DNA of 64,000 nucleotides from a gamma proteobacterium SS-5 (GCA_009497875.2 CP032508.2:1302001-1366000); one strand, 5' to 3'; counted from the first letter of the stretch, positions 25,016-33,710 are shown. Notes: a model not told the origin generated them from the sequence alone. Made by a program: numbers and translations.

Positions 25016-25817
25016 AACCTATAGCATCGACTGAGATGTTGTAGCAACGTTTTGCTTTATACTGAAACAACCCCTTCCCATATACATACTGACTACTGCC
25101 CGGCGCCTTCCAATAAACTTGTTCGGCGCTTTGTTCAGACATCCATTTGAAAAAGTCTCTACACATAAAATCGTAGTACAAATACGATTTATCCCGGTGT
25201 TCGTAATTCTCTATAAACTGATAAGCGAGTGTATCTAAAAGTAGCCCGCCAATTGGCACTTCCCATTTTCGCTTCCATGCCCGCATCATTCGACAGAGTG
25301 GAATTAGATTTCTGTTGCATAAAATATTTCGGTTCTTTATTGCTTGGATCTCTGGCTTCGGATTTGTGGTTTTCCATGTACCGCCGCCATTTGAATCAGG
25401 GTATGTGTAACTACCTGCCTGATTGGTAAATACCGGTACCACCTCAAAAGTAATGCCATCTTGGAAGCTTACTACAACAACCTGCCCATCCCCACCGATG
25501 TTTGAAGTAGAGTAGGTTTTTTGCATTGACGTTCTGACTGCTTGAAGCAACGCAGATTGCCCGTTTCCGCTGTACGCATTGTATTGATGATAAAGAGCAG
25601 AAGGCAGCTCAAACACTATATCGAGATCGCTAAATCCACGAATCGCAGTGTTTCGGCCATAAGACCCAACATACAAGCTGTGCGATGTATCCGATGTAGT
25701 ACTCCAAAAGTCGGTATTTAAACGGCGTGAGATCGCCTTATACCGAGTGGATATGGTGCCTCCGTCCTGAATCGTCAGGTTTGAGCAGAACCCACTAAAC
25801 CAATCCGCTAATCCCAC
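24936..25817 (-). CDS. CD-NTase (SMODS-family cyclic-oligonucleotide synthase), CBASS-like
   Basis: 293 aa nucleotidyltransferase. The catalytic signature is GSYGRNTAIRGFSDLDIVF: G51-S52, then D64 and D66; the third acidic residue is E125 in ITFEVVPVF. PNPKPEIQAIKNRN and a C-terminal helical part follow, normal for the family. On infection CD-NTases make cyclic di- or trinucleotides that activate a linked effector; here the next gene is a SLATT membrane protein in the same cassette. The gene starts 16 nt inside the cassette edge. Clade and product are not determinable by eye. Confidence 0.88.
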   Translation of the reverse strand: MGLADWFSGFCSNLTIQDGGTISTRYKAISRRLNTDFWSTTSDTSHSLYVGSYGRNTAIRGFSDLDIVFELPSALYHQYNAYSGNGQSALLQAVRTSMQKTYSTSNIGGDGQVVVVSFQDGITFEVVPVFTNQAGSYTYPDSNGGGTWKTTNPKPEIQAIKNRNILCNRNLIPLCRMMRAWKRKWEVPIGGLLLDTLAYQFIENYEHRDKSYLYYDFMCRDFFKWMSEQSAEQVYWKAPGSSQYVYGKGLFQYKAKRCYNISVDAIGYETATPKKEWSAKQKWREIFGTSFPD

Positions 25818-25832
25818 GTTTTCTCCTTATAT

Positions 25833-25894
25833 GGCTAACGCCCAAGCTCACCGGCGCGCGCCTTTGGCGCGTCCGGTGTAGCGCCGTGTTAGGC
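25833..25894 (-). other. attC F
   Basis: 62 nt. Minus strand R'' GCCTAAC (25894-25888), arms GGCGCTACACCGGACGCGCC with partner, R' GTTAGCC (25839-25833). R'' exactly complements the DUF4279 cassette start GTTAGGC. Confidence 0.95.
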
Positions 25895-25902
25895 GCAGAT
25901 TC

Positions 25903-26316
25903 TTAATCATATGGACTATATATGTCTAGGCCTAGAGTTATGCCCCTTTTGCCTAGTGCTAGCATAGACCCAGGCGAAAGCTCCATTCCTTCATTGTAGC
26001 TCTCCATAGATAATGTACATATTATGTCTATATTGTATTGCTCTCTTAACATGTTCCAAACTTCAATGTCACTTGATACTCTATTAATGATGTAATAAAC
26101 TTGCTTGTCTAGATTTTCTGGAGATTCGTCTTTCGCATCAAATCTCCACATTCCCTGCCTATAAATACTGCGTATCTCTTTGTTTTTTGTATGTCTAGTA
26201 TCGCCTTTCCTACACGAAAACGTCGGATTGCACCCAAGCTGTTTTGTAATCTCGTCTGGTTGGACAGACTCACCAATGATCCTAAGGGCTGCCGTCGATT
26301 TACTTATTTGTGGCAT
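25903..26316 (-). CDS. DUF4279 protein in an integron cassette
   Basis: 137 aa. TAALRIIGESVQPDEITKQLGCNPTFSCRKGD is the start of the DUF4279 fold, with WRFDAKDESPENLDKQVYYII in the middle and the C-terminal GSMLALGKRGITLGLDIY. The family is of unknown function and frequently occurs near polymorphic-toxin immunity genes. It starts about 14 nt after attC G. AT-rich relative to the chromosome core. Confidence 0.8.
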   Translation of the reverse strand: MPQISKSTAALRIIGESVQPDEITKQLGCNPTFSCRKGDTRHTKNKEIRSIYRQGMWRFDAKDESPENLDKQVYYIINRVSSDIEVWNMLREQYNIDIICTLSMESYNEGMELSPGSMLALGKRGITLGLDIYSPYD

Positions 26317-26329
26317 AGCTATCTTCTGC

Positions 26330-26428
26330 GCCTAACGTTCAGGTTAACCGGCCCCGGACAGGCGGCGCGGATGAAGCGAAGCGGAACCGCGCCGCCTGGC
26401 CGGGGTCCGGTTGAACCTGCTGTTGGGC
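26330..26428 (-). other. attC G
   Basis: 99 nt. Minus strand R'' GCCCAAC (26428-26422), arms AGGTTCAACCGGACCCCGGCC with long GC-rich stem, R' GTTAGGC (26336-26330). R'' exactly complements the GTTGGGC at the start of the GC-rich cassette (attC H side). Confidence 0.92.
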
Positions 26429-27410
26429 CAGGAGCCCAGGGGTAGACCGCGACTACTTCGGGTAGCCTCCCGGCGACTACGACGGGCGATCAACGCGCGT
26501 GCGGGCGCACGCCCGCGCGGTAGTCGTCGTCTTTGTCTTCTGTCTATAACCGTGTCTATTGTGGTGGGCCAGAATGGCCCTCCCCTCCCTGGGCCAAAAC
26601 AGCCCACCCCCCCAGGGCCAAAACAGCCCAGGGCCGGAATAGCCCGCCCCGCGCTTCGCCGTCAACGGAGTGGGCGGGAGGGTAGTGCGAAGACGAGCAC
26701 TACCCTGGGTAGCGGGAGGAACGAGCGCTACCCAGGGTAGTGGGAGGATGAACACTACCCGGAGCCCGCGGAGTAGGCGAGGCGCTCCCGGCGCATGGAT
26801 GCGCCGCAGGGAAGGACCACGAAGGGGCGCATGGACGCGGCCCGGCCATCCGCCACAAATGAGCCCGGCGCGGGCTTTGCCGAGCGCCTGAGCTGCCCGC
26901 TGCTGAGGTGCTGATGCAAAGCCCGTGACGGGCGGACCCTGCTACAGCGACGAACGCCGGACTCTTCCGGGCCTTCCGCCACTTCCGGCCCCTCCACTGG
27001 CGCGGCGATTGCCGGGCGGGCGCTGGCCGTCTTTTGGCCTGCGCTCGACCTGCAAGCGACGTGACAGCATCACCGCCCCCTGAATCTCCCGCCCTCGATC
27101 TCCACTCCCGCCCCGGTGCGATCTCCACCACACAACCCGTACACAAGGGATTCTGACACTCCGGGTTGTTTTCTCGGTACTCCCGGTACTTAAACCCTCC
27201 CGAGTAACGAGCGTGAACCGAGGCCTCCAAGTGGGGGCCGTCACACACGGCACCCTAATCAACCAAAATACGGCGGCGACTGCGGGATCAAAGCCCGGCC
27301 AAATGACGCGCTGAGAAGCCGCTGAGCGCGTTTGGATGGCTACCCGGTAGTCAGGCATTCCCTAGCCCCTGATCCGCGCTCAGGTGGCGAGCCTGGGTGT
27401 GCCAGCCCAA
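26336..27410 (-). other. GC-rich integron cassette with hairpin arrays, no convincing gene
   Basis: A 1075-bp cassette between attC G and H. Four 15-nt hairpins of pattern GGGCY-N5-GCCC lie at 26566, 26591, 26615 and 26631. Three larger hairpins in tandem follow at 26680-26705, 26707-26733 and 26735-26760, with stems GGGTAGTG/CACTACCC, GGGTAGCG/CGCTACCC and GGGTAGTG/CACTACCC; the middle copy shows a compensatory T-A to C-G change. More palindromes follow (GGCGCATGGATGCGCC at about 26794). Frames of 138-182 codons exist on the minus strand but are Arg/Gly/Pro-rich, overlap one another and resemble nothing I recognise. Confidence 0.55.
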
Positions 27411-27545
27411 CGCCCCAAATGAGAGGTTTGAGAACCGCCCTGACAGCGGGCAACTCTGTTTGAGCTACCACAAGACCTTGACCGGAAGTACTTTGATAGC
27501 ATTGCCACGCGGTTCTCAAATCCTTCTCCATTTGGATTGTTATCA
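27405..27545 (-). other. attC H, long form (141 nt)
   Basis: Minus strand R'' TGATAAC (27545-27539), arm AATCCAAATGGAGAAGGATTTGAGAACCGC, about 70-nt loop, matching arm GCGGTTCTCAAACC..., R' GTTGGGC (27411-27405). The inner 12-bp stem TTTGAGAACCGC/GCGGTTCTCAAA is perfect. R'' is the exact complement of GTTATCA at the attI junction (28353-28359), proving it belongs to the GNAT cassette. Confidence 0.88.
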
Positions 27546-27668
27546 CGGCTTCTCTTTCCCCGTTATTTGTATCTTCTCACACAATAAACTTTGCTACGTT
27601 GACTTCATGCTTCAATTTTTCTAATTTATGAGTGATACCAAGAAGGTCAAAACGTTCTTTATACACGA

Positions 27669-28316
27669 TTATTCAATATCCATGAGATAGGAGCGATAGG
27701 CAATTGAAAAGATTTCTTGTGAAACACGGTATCCTTTTTCCTTTTCGACAAAATTTTTATCATATTCATTGGCCTCATTTTCGTCAATATGATACACATC
27801 GCTCTCCTGATATATCCATGTATGTTCTGCTAAGATCCCGTCTTGTAACTCAAGAGCAAGCATCCCATAGGGATAATATCCCCTACTATCAGCAATATTG
27901 AAATCCTTTGCACTCTTAAATCCATGTTTACAATAATTATGGGGATCACCAAGTATGACGATGGCATGTCGCCCCTGTTCCCTTGCAAGCTCTTTGGAAT
28001 GCTGAATTAAGGCACTTCCGACACCTTTTCTCTGATACGCGGGCAAGACGCTAATGGGGCCAAAGCTGACAATCTCTAATTGTTCTCCGCGTTCATTGTG
28101 CAACCACGCTTGGGTATACATGATATTGCCAACAATTGTCCCATTCTCTTCTGCAACAATATCCAGTTCTCGAATGAAATCTTGGTGATGCCGCATTTTG
28201 TGAACCAGATAGTGTTCAGTACAGCCAGGACAGTATAAATTCCAAAATGCTTCTCGTGTCAGATCTTCAACGATTTGATAATCCTTTTCTTCTTCGTTTC
28301 TCAAAATGATATTCAT
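27669..28316 (-). CDS. GNAT-family N-acetyltransferase in the first integron cassette
   Basis: 215 aa. GNAT motif A is visible in ISVLPAYQRKGVGSALIQHSKELAREQG, with the acetyl-CoA loop Q-R-K-G-V-G; NIILRNEEEKDYQIVEDLTREAF begins the fold and ILGDPHNYCKHGFKSAKDF follows as motif B. The nearest general type is a predicted acetyltransferase of small-molecule or protein amines; substrate unknown. It is notably AT-rich compared with flanking core genes. Being the cassette next to attI, it is the most recently captured and the best placed for expression from a Pc-type promoter. Confidence 0.85.
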   Translation of the reverse strand: MNIILRNEEEKDYQIVEDLTREAFWNLYCPGCTEHYLVHKMRHHQDFIRELDIVAEENGTIVGNIMYTQAWLHNERGEQLEIVSFGPISVLPAYQRKGVGSALIQHSKELAREQGRHAIVILGDPHNYCKHGFKSAKDFNIADSRGYYPYGMLALELQDGILAEHTWIYQESDVYHIDENEANEYDKNFVEKEKGYRVSQEIFSIAYRSYLMDIE

Positions 28317-28352
28317 ATTTTCCTCTTCCTGCTCGGTGATTTGATAGAGATG

Positions 28353-28359
28353 TGATAAC
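28353..28359 (-). other. attI-cassette junction core (GTTATCA)
   Basis: On the minus strand G/TTATCA. The complement TGATAAC is the R'' box of attC H, so the six bases after the cut belong to the GNAT cassette and the G to attI. attI therefore lies between here and the integrase start at 28429. Confidence 0.75.
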
Positions 28360-28389
28360 AGTGAAATAGACTGACATCTTCCAGTATTG

Positions 28390-28413
28390 TGCTAGACTGC
28401 AATCAGTCTAGCA
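28390..28413. promoter_or_regulatory. palindrome between attI and intI
   Basis: TGCTAGACTG CAAT CAGTCTAGCA, 10-bp perfect arms with a 4-nt loop, 15 nt before the intI ATG. It does not fit the gammaproteobacterial LexA box (CTGT-N8-ACAG). It could be an operator for intI or a second integrase-binding site; undetermined. Confidence 0.6.
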
Positions 28414-28428
28414 TAGAATTTCGAGAGT

Positions 28429-29832
28429 ATGACTAATTTCCACAAAACCTCGCCGACCACGCTTCCGGAACGCAGAGAAACGGGTCGGCCATCGAGTTGG
28501 GATCGGTATCTGTCGGTGCTGGAGGCGCAACGCATCCCTGAGAATCAGCGTCGCTGGTATATGGTGCGGGCAGAGGCCTTTGTGGCCTTCGTCAAACCGG
28601 CGCGGATGACGGAGGTGGAATCGGAACAGGTGGTGGCATTTTTCCATCGGCATTCCCTCGAACAGTCGTTGTCTGATTGGCAGTTTCGCCAAATGGTGGA
28701 GGCGGTGCAACTGTTGGTGATTGATTTGGCCGACAACAGGGCCTGTCGTTCGCTGGATTGGGATTATTGGAAGGAAGCGGGGCAGGCATTGGCGGTCGAT
28801 CACCCCACGATGGCTCAGGCGGTGCACCCCGAGGCACTTGTTTCTGCTTTGCCCCGGTATCAGGCTTCTGCGGATCAACACGAACCGTTAAAAACGTTGG
28901 CCCATTCGTTGCGGGCGCGTCGCTATTCCCTTCGCACCGAGCAAACCTACGTCGATTGGTGCCATCGCTTTATCCTGTTTGTACGTCCAAAGAGGATGCA
29001 GGAGTCTTCGGCTCAGGATGTCGAGGCGTTTCTGGCGCATTTGGCGGTGGAACGACAGGTGGCGGCCAGTACCCAGAACCAGGCATTGAATGCACTGGTG
29101 TATCTATTTAAGGAGGTACTGGGGCGGCCCTTGGCGGATTTGCAGTTTGGCCGGGCCAAGCGTCCACCTCGGTTGCCGGTGGTGCTGAGTCGTGATGAGG
29201 TGCGCGCCCTGCTTGCAGAACTTTCAGGTGTCTATGGGCTGATGGCACGGTTGATGTACGGCACGGGAATGCGTTTGATGGAGTGCGTACGCCTGCGTGT
29301 TGGCGATGTGGATTTTGGCAATGGTCGAATTGTGGTGCGCGATGGCAAGGGTGGCAAGGATCGGGTCGTGCCTTTGCCGGAACGCTTGGTCGAGGACTTG
29401 AAGCGGCATCTGCAGGACGTGCGTGGGCTGCATGAGGGAGATCTAGCGGTTGGCGCGGGGACGGTTTATTTACCCGATGCCCTGGCGAGAAAGTACCCCA
29501 ACGCGCCCCAGGAGTGGATTTGGCAGTATGTATTCCCCAGTTCACGGCTGTCCACAGACCCCAAGTTGGGCAAGCTGCGTCGCCATCACCTACATGAATC
29601 GGGTCTGCAGCGGGTGATCAAGGCGGCGGCTATGCAGGCGGGTATCGCCAAGCGGGTGAACAGCCACGCCTTGCGCCACTCGTTTGCGACCCATCTGTTG
29701 GAGGCCGGTTACGATATCCGTACCGTGCAGGAATTGTTGGGCCATGCCGATGTATCCACCACCATGATCTATACCCATGTGCTGAATCGGGGTGGGGTGC
29801 CGCCGGTGCGTAGCCCGGTGGATGAACTCTAG
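28429..29832 (+). CDS. intI: integron integrase with extra N-terminal domain
   Basis: 467-aa tyrosine recombinase that inserts and excises gene cassettes at attI and attC. Catalytic residues: R282 (GTGMRLME), H413 and R416 ([11 protein letters not shown]), H439 (LLGHADVS) and nucleophile Y448 (MIYTHVLNR). The IntI-specific insertion is present ([24 protein letters not shown], about 345-370), which separates IntI from ordinary XerC. A second SAM-like core-binding region (about 20-115: [36 protein letters not shown]) precedes the normal one, explaining the length over the usual 320-340 aa. It reads away from the array, the standard layout. All key residues are intact. Confidence 0.95.
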   Translation: MTNFHKTSPTTLPERRETGRPSSWDRYLSVLEAQRIPENQRRWYMVRAEAFVAFVKPARMTEVESEQVVAFFHRHSLEQSLSDWQFRQMVEAVQLLVIDLADNRACRSLDWDYWKEAGQALAVDHPTMAQAVHPEALVSALPRYQASADQHEPLKTLAHSLRARRYSLRTEQTYVDWCHRFILFVRPKRMQESSAQDVEAFLAHLAVERQVAASTQNQALNALVYLFKEVLGRPLADLQFGRAKRPPRLPVVLSRDEVRALLAELSGVYGLMARLMYGTGMRLMECVRLRVGDVDFGNGRIVVRDGKGGKDRVVPLPERLVEDLKRHLQDVRGLHEGDLAVGAGTVYLPDALARKYPNAPQEWIWQYVFPSSRLSTDPKLGKLRRHHLHESGLQRVIKAAAMQAGIAKRVNSHALRHSFATHLLEAGYDIRTVQELLGHADVSTTMIYTHVLNRGGVPPVRSPVDEL

Positions 29833-29837
29833 GAGCC

Positions 29838-29866
29838 CAAAAAAAGGCCCTCTCGCGAGGGCCTTC
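29838..29866. terminator. bidirectional terminator between intI and hdrB
   Basis: AAGGCCCTC TCGC GAGGGCCTT with A-run on the left and a short T tract on the right. It separates the convergent intI (rightward) and hdrB (leftward) genes. Confidence 0.8.
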
Positions 29867-29895
29867 GATGATAGCGACGGGCGTTAAGGCTGTCG

Positions 29896-30795
29896 TTACT
29901 TGTTGGCGAGGTCATCCAGCTTCTTGGCGCGGATGATCTGGCCGTCGAGGGCGCTGTCTTTGGCGTTGCGGCCGAAGGCTACGTCCATCAGCTGGGCGTA
30001 ATAGACCACCGGCATGTCGAACTTGGTGCCATAGGTCGCGTTGATCTGGTCTTGGTAGATCTCCACGTTGGCCTGACACAGGGGGCAGGGGGTGGCGATC
30101 ATGTCGGCACCGTGGTCGTAGGCGGCCTCAATGATGCCCTTGATCATTTCCTGTGACTTTTGCGCCTCGGAGAAGGCCAGGGCGCCGCCGCAGCATTGCA
30201 CCTTTTTTTCATAGGTGGGGATGGAGTCACCACCCAGGCTATCCACCAGGTGGTCCAGGTAGAGGGGGTTTTCGTAGGACTCGCCGGCGATGCCGAAGGG
30301 GCGGTTGGTCTGGCAGCCAACGTAGCCGGCGACCTTGATGCCGCTGAGCGGTTTCTTGACCTTGGCCTTGATGGCATCGTAGCCGATGTCTTCCACCAGA
30401 ACCTCGGCCATGTGTTTGATCGGGGTCTGGTTGGTCAGCTTGAGGCCGGCCTCGGCCAGGGCGGTGTTGGCCTCGGCGAACAGGCTTTGATCGTCGTTTA
30501 GGCGTTCGTGCGCCTCACGGGTGGAGAGCCAGCAGGCGGCGCAGGTGGCGACTATGTCCTGACCGGCGTTGTGCTGCTCGGACAGGGCGATGTTACGCGC
30601 CGACAGGGTCAGGCGGGGCAACACACCCCCGCCGCCGTAGCCGATGGAGGCGGCGCAGCAGTTCCAGTCCGGGATCTCGTTGAGCTGGACGTCGAGTTCC
30701 TCGCACATGGTCTTGACCGAGACCATGAGGTTGGAGGAGGAGGCACCTGTCTGGGAGGAGCAACCGGGATAAAAAGAGTATTCACGCTTAGCCAT
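29896..30795 (-). CDS. hdrB: HdrB-like heterodisulfide-reductase subunit of the Qmo-type complex
   Basis: 299 aa, soluble. It carries two CCG-domain cysteine sets typical of HdrB: FYPGC...WNCCAA...TCAACW and YVGCQTNRP...VQCCGGALAFSE...TPCPLCQ, which in homologues bind noncubane [4Fe-4S] clusters. In Qmo-type systems this part takes electrons from or to the quinone-linked partner. It is the last gene of qmoA-qmoB-hdrC-hdrB, 8 nt after hdrC, with GAGGTAG as ribosome-binding site. Confidence 0.9.
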   Translation of the reverse strand: MAKREYSFYPGCSSQTGASSSNLMVSVKTMCEELDVQLNEIPDWNCCAASIGYGGGGVLPRLTLSARNIALSEQHNAGQDIVATCAACWLSTREAHERLNDDQSLFAEANTALAEAGLKLTNQTPIKHMAEVLVEDIGYDAIKAKVKKPLSGIKVAGYVGCQTNRPFGIAGESYENPLYLDHLVDSLGGDSIPTYEKKVQCCGGALAFSEAQKSQEMIKGIIEAAYDHGADMIATPCPLCQANVEIYQDQINATYGTKFDMPVVYYAQLMDVAFGRNAKDSALDGQIIRAKKLDDLANK

Positions 30796-30803
30796 TTGCT
30801 ACC

Positions 30804-31427
30804 TCACTTGCCGTTTTTAAGGCGCGCTTCTTCCAGTTCCTGCGCCTTCTGGATCATTTTCTGGAAACCGCCAACGTCCTTGAGGCTGTGACCACCTAGG
30901 ATTTCCATGGGGCTCATGCGCTTGGCCTTCATCATGTTCTGGCCCAGCTTCTGGTTGGCCAGGGCGTTTTTCACCCCTTGGCCGAAGCCGTCCTTGAAGT
31001 ACAGGGACAGGCCCAGCTTGAGCTCGTTGACTCGGCCCTTTTTCATCATGTTGTCCCAGAACATCTGCGAGAACTGCTGGGTCGGCTGGCCCTTGGGCGA
31101 GAGGCCCAGGCGCTTGGCGTAGTGGGCCAGGCCGTGCATGATGTGGGTGATGGGCACCTCACGCGGGCAGCGCACGATGCAGTTGTAGCAGGAGGTACAC
31201 ATCCACATGGAGTCGGAGCCGAGCACCTCGTCACGCTGGCCGGCGCGGATCATCATGAAGATCTCCTGCGGCGGGTGCGACCAGTGCTTGCCCAGGGGGC
31301 AGGAGCCGGAGCAGACGCCGCACTGCATGCACATCTTCACCCATTCGCCTTCTTCCACGTTCGCTTCGACTTCCTTGAGAAAGTCGTTGCGGTACTTGTC
31401 GATCATTGCGGAATTCATGTCGCTCAT
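30804..31427 (-). CDS. hdrC: HdrC-like ferredoxin subunit of the Qmo-type complex
   Basis: 207 aa with two [4Fe-4S] motifs: CMQCGVCSGSCPLGKHW and CTSCYNCIVRCPREVP, then a helical C-terminus (PMEILGGHSLKDVGGFQK). It has no transmembrane haem b domain, so the QmoC fusion (HdrC plus HdrE membrane part) found in many sulfate reducers is replaced by a soluble protein. It starts 12 nt after qmoB with a GGGGGA ribosome-binding site and is followed by hdrB. Confidence 0.9.
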   Translation of the reverse strand: MSDMNSAMIDKYRNDFLKEVEANVEEGEWVKMCMQCGVCSGSCPLGKHWSHPPQEIFMMIRAGQRDEVLGSDSMWMCTSCYNCIVRCPREVPITHIMHGLAHYAKRLGLSPKGQPTQQFSQMFWDNMMKKGRVNELKLGLSLYFKDGFGQGVKNALANQKLGQNMMKAKRMSPMEILGGHSLKDVGGFQKMIQKAQELEEARLKNGK

Positions 31428-31439
31428 GTCGATTCCCCC

Positions 31440-33710
31440 TTAGAACTTGAATGGACTTTGGCCGATCTTTTCGATCGTCGCGGCCATGTCGTTGATCAGT
31501 TGCGGTGCCCGCTGGATGTCGGTGATGGCGACATCGTAGTGGACCACGCGCTCGGGTTCGAGGTTGAGCGAGGAGAGGGTGTCGCCCACCTTGCTCATGC
31601 GCTCGGCGGCCATGGCGGAACCACGCACGAAGTGACACTGGTAGTCGTCATCGCGGCGGCAGCCCATGAGCACCACGCCATCGTAGCCCGAGTTCATCGA
31701 GTCGGTGATCCAGGACAGGCTTACCGAGCCCAGGCAGCGCACCGGGATGACGCGGGCCCAGGGGGTGATCTCGGTACCGGACAGGGCGGCCTGGTCCAGC
31801 GCCGGGTAGGCGTCGTTCTCGCAGGCGAGCACCAGGATGCGCGGCTTTTCGTCGAACTCGTCGGGGATTTCACAGTTCTTGATCTGCTGGTTGACCGTCT
31901 CCACCGAGTAGTTCTCGAAGGAGATGACGCGCACCGGGCAGGCCCCCATGCAGGTGCCGCAGCGACGGCAGCGGGCCTCGTTATACACCGGGAAGCCCTT
32001 TTCATCCTCGTTGATGGCACCGAAGGGGCATTCCACGGTACAGCGCTTGCACTGGGTGCAGCCCTCCTTGCGGAAGGTGGGGAAGCTGAGATCCCCGGAG
32101 CGCGGATGGGCAGCGCGACCCTGGGCGGCGTTTTCCGCCGCCTGAATCGCCTTCATGGCGGCACCCATGGCGTCATCCTTGGCCTGCTGTATGTCCATGG
32201 GACGACGCACGGGACCGGCGGCATAGATGCCGGTGCGGCGGCTCTCATAGGGGAAGCAGATGAAGTGCGAGTCGTTGAAACCATGCCTCAGGTGGGGCAG
32301 GTCGGTGCCCTGCCGGTACTGTAGATTGAGAATGGACGGCGGTGCCACTTCCAGGGCCTTGCGCAGGGTTTCCTTTTCCTCAGAGCCTTCCTCGGCTTCA
32401 TCGAAGGCCAGCTGGGCGTAGGGATCGGGGCCGGAGTTGGCCACCATGCCGGTGGCCAGGACCACCAGATCGGCCTCCAGGCTGTCGTCCTGATCCAGGA
32501 TCAGGTCGCGGATCTTGACCTTGTTGCCCTCCAAGCCGGACACCGTCGCCTTGCGGAAGGTGACCATCTTTTGCTGGCCGGCGCGGTAGAAGTCTTCACC
32601 GGCGGCACCTGGGGTGCGCAGGTCATCGAACAGTATGGTGGTCTCGCAATCCGGGTTCTGATCCTTGAAGTAGATCGCCTGTTTGATGCTGGTGGTACAG
32701 CAGAAGCCGGAGCAATAGGGCAGCTTGCCCTTTTCGCTGGAACGCTGACCGGCGCACTGGACGAAGGCTACGCTACTGACGGCCTTGCCGTCGGAGGGGC
32801 GCTTGATCGGGCCGCCCTCGGCCTGTTTGGCCAGGCGTTCAAGCTCCAGATTGGTGATTACGTCCGGGCTCTTGCCGTAGCCCAGTTCCGGCAGTTGGTT
32901 GGCGTCATAGGGGGTGAAGCCGGTGGCCTGAACAATAGCGCCAAACTCGGCGCTGCTGGTGGAGCCGGACTCGGTGGCGATCTCCACCTTGAAGCGACCG
33001 GGGGCACCGTCGGTGCTGGCCAGGGTGCTGTTCAGATGCACGCTGATCTGGTCGTTGGCCTCCACCTGGGCGATCAGTTCGGCCACGTCGTTGTCGATGG
33101 GCTGCGGCAGATCGGCAGTGCGGCTGTTGCTGGTGCCCAGGGGGGCGGCCCGGTAGGGTGTGCGCTTGTGCAACTGGGCCATGTGGCCGCCGAGGGTGCC
33201 GGATTTCTCCACGATGGTGGTGGGATAGCCCGCCGCCGCCGCCTCCAGGGCAGCAGTCATGCCAGCCACGCCGCCGCCGACCACCAGGATGTTTTTATTC
33301 AGGGATTGCTCGCCGGAGGGCTGGGGGATGTTCATCGCCTTTAGCTCGGCGCAGGCCATGCGGATGTAGTCATCGGCCATGTCCTGTGTGGTCTCGCGGT
33401 TTTCGTCGCTATCCGGTCGCAGCCAGATGACGCCTTCACGCAGGTTGGCGCGGGTCATGGCGACATCGGCAAAGCTGAAGGCCTCCACCTTGGCGCGGCG
33501 CGAGCAGGCACCAATCATGATGTGGGTGGCACCCTCGCCGATGTCATCCTGGATCATCTTCACGCCTTCGGCGTTGCACAGCATGGGGTGCTGCTTGGCC
33601 TCTTGCAGCTTGCCATCACGCTTGGCGGTGGTCTCCAGCTGAGCGGCATCCAGGCGCTCGCCGATGCCACAGCCGGTGCAGATATAACCTACTAGTTTTT
33701 TGTCAGCCAT
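31440..33710 (-). CDS. qmoB: QmoB: FAD/Fe-S flavoprotein with MvhD-like tail
   Basis: 756 aa. The N-terminal region has the CTGCGIGERLD motif and a conserved Cys-rich GACSRRAKVEAF; the FAD fold starts at ILVVGGGVAGMTAALEAAAAG. Two ferredoxin motifs (CTQCKRCTVECPFG and CRRCGTCMGACPV) follow, and the end is an MvhD/FlpD-like domain (ILVLACENDAYPALD, VRCLGSVSLSWI, MGCRRDDDYQCHFVRG). In known systems QmoB with QmoA exchanges electrons with APS reductase (AprAB). It begins 3 nt after the qmoA stop and is transcribed with it. Confidence 0.94.
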   Translation of the reverse strand: MADKKLVGYICTGCGIGERLDAAQLETTAKRDGKLQEAKQHPMLCNAEGVKMIQDDIGEGATHIMIGACSRRAKVEAFSFADVAMTRANLREGVIWLRPDSDENRETTQDMADDYIRMACAELKAMNIPQPSGEQSLNKNILVVGGGVAGMTAALEAAAAGYPTTIVEKSGTLGGHMAQLHKRTPYRAAPLGTSNSRTADLPQPIDNDVAELIAQVEANDQISVHLNSTLASTDGAPGRFKVEIATESGSTSSAEFGAIVQATGFTPYDANQLPELGYGKSPDVITNLELERLAKQAEGGPIKRPSDGKAVSSVAFVQCAGQRSSEKGKLPYCSGFCCTTSIKQAIYFKDQNPDCETTILFDDLRTPGAAGEDFYRAGQQKMVTFRKATVSGLEGNKVKIRDLILDQDDSLEADLVVLATGMVANSGPDPYAQLAFDEAEEGSEEKETLRKALEVAPPSILNLQYRQGTDLPHLRHGFNDSHFICFPYESRRTGIYAAGPVRRPMDIQQAKDDAMGAAMKAIQAAENAAQGRAAHPRSGDLSFPTFRKEGCTQCKRCTVECPFGAINEDEKGFPVYNEARCRRCGTCMGACPVRVISFENYSVETVNQQIKNCEIPDEFDEKPRILVLACENDAYPALDQAALSGTEITPWARVIPVRCLGSVSLSWITDSMNSGYDGVVLMGCRRDDDYQCHFVRGSAMAAERMSKVGDTLSSLNLEPERVVHYDVAITDIQRAPQLINDMAATIEKIGQSPFKF

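Noticed and set aside
26700-27358. 138-182 codon minus-strand frames in the GC-rich cassette
   Set aside because: Overlapping, Arg/Gly/Pro-rich, start inside attC neighbourhood, no recognisable family; considered non-coding for now.
26336-27410. Group II (IIC-attC) intron
   Set aside because: No reverse transcriptase frame and no domain V-like hairpin found, although such introns target attC sites.
30978-32324. 448-codon plus-strand frame
   Set aside because: Antisense shadow of hdrC and qmoB; compositionally biased, no domain.
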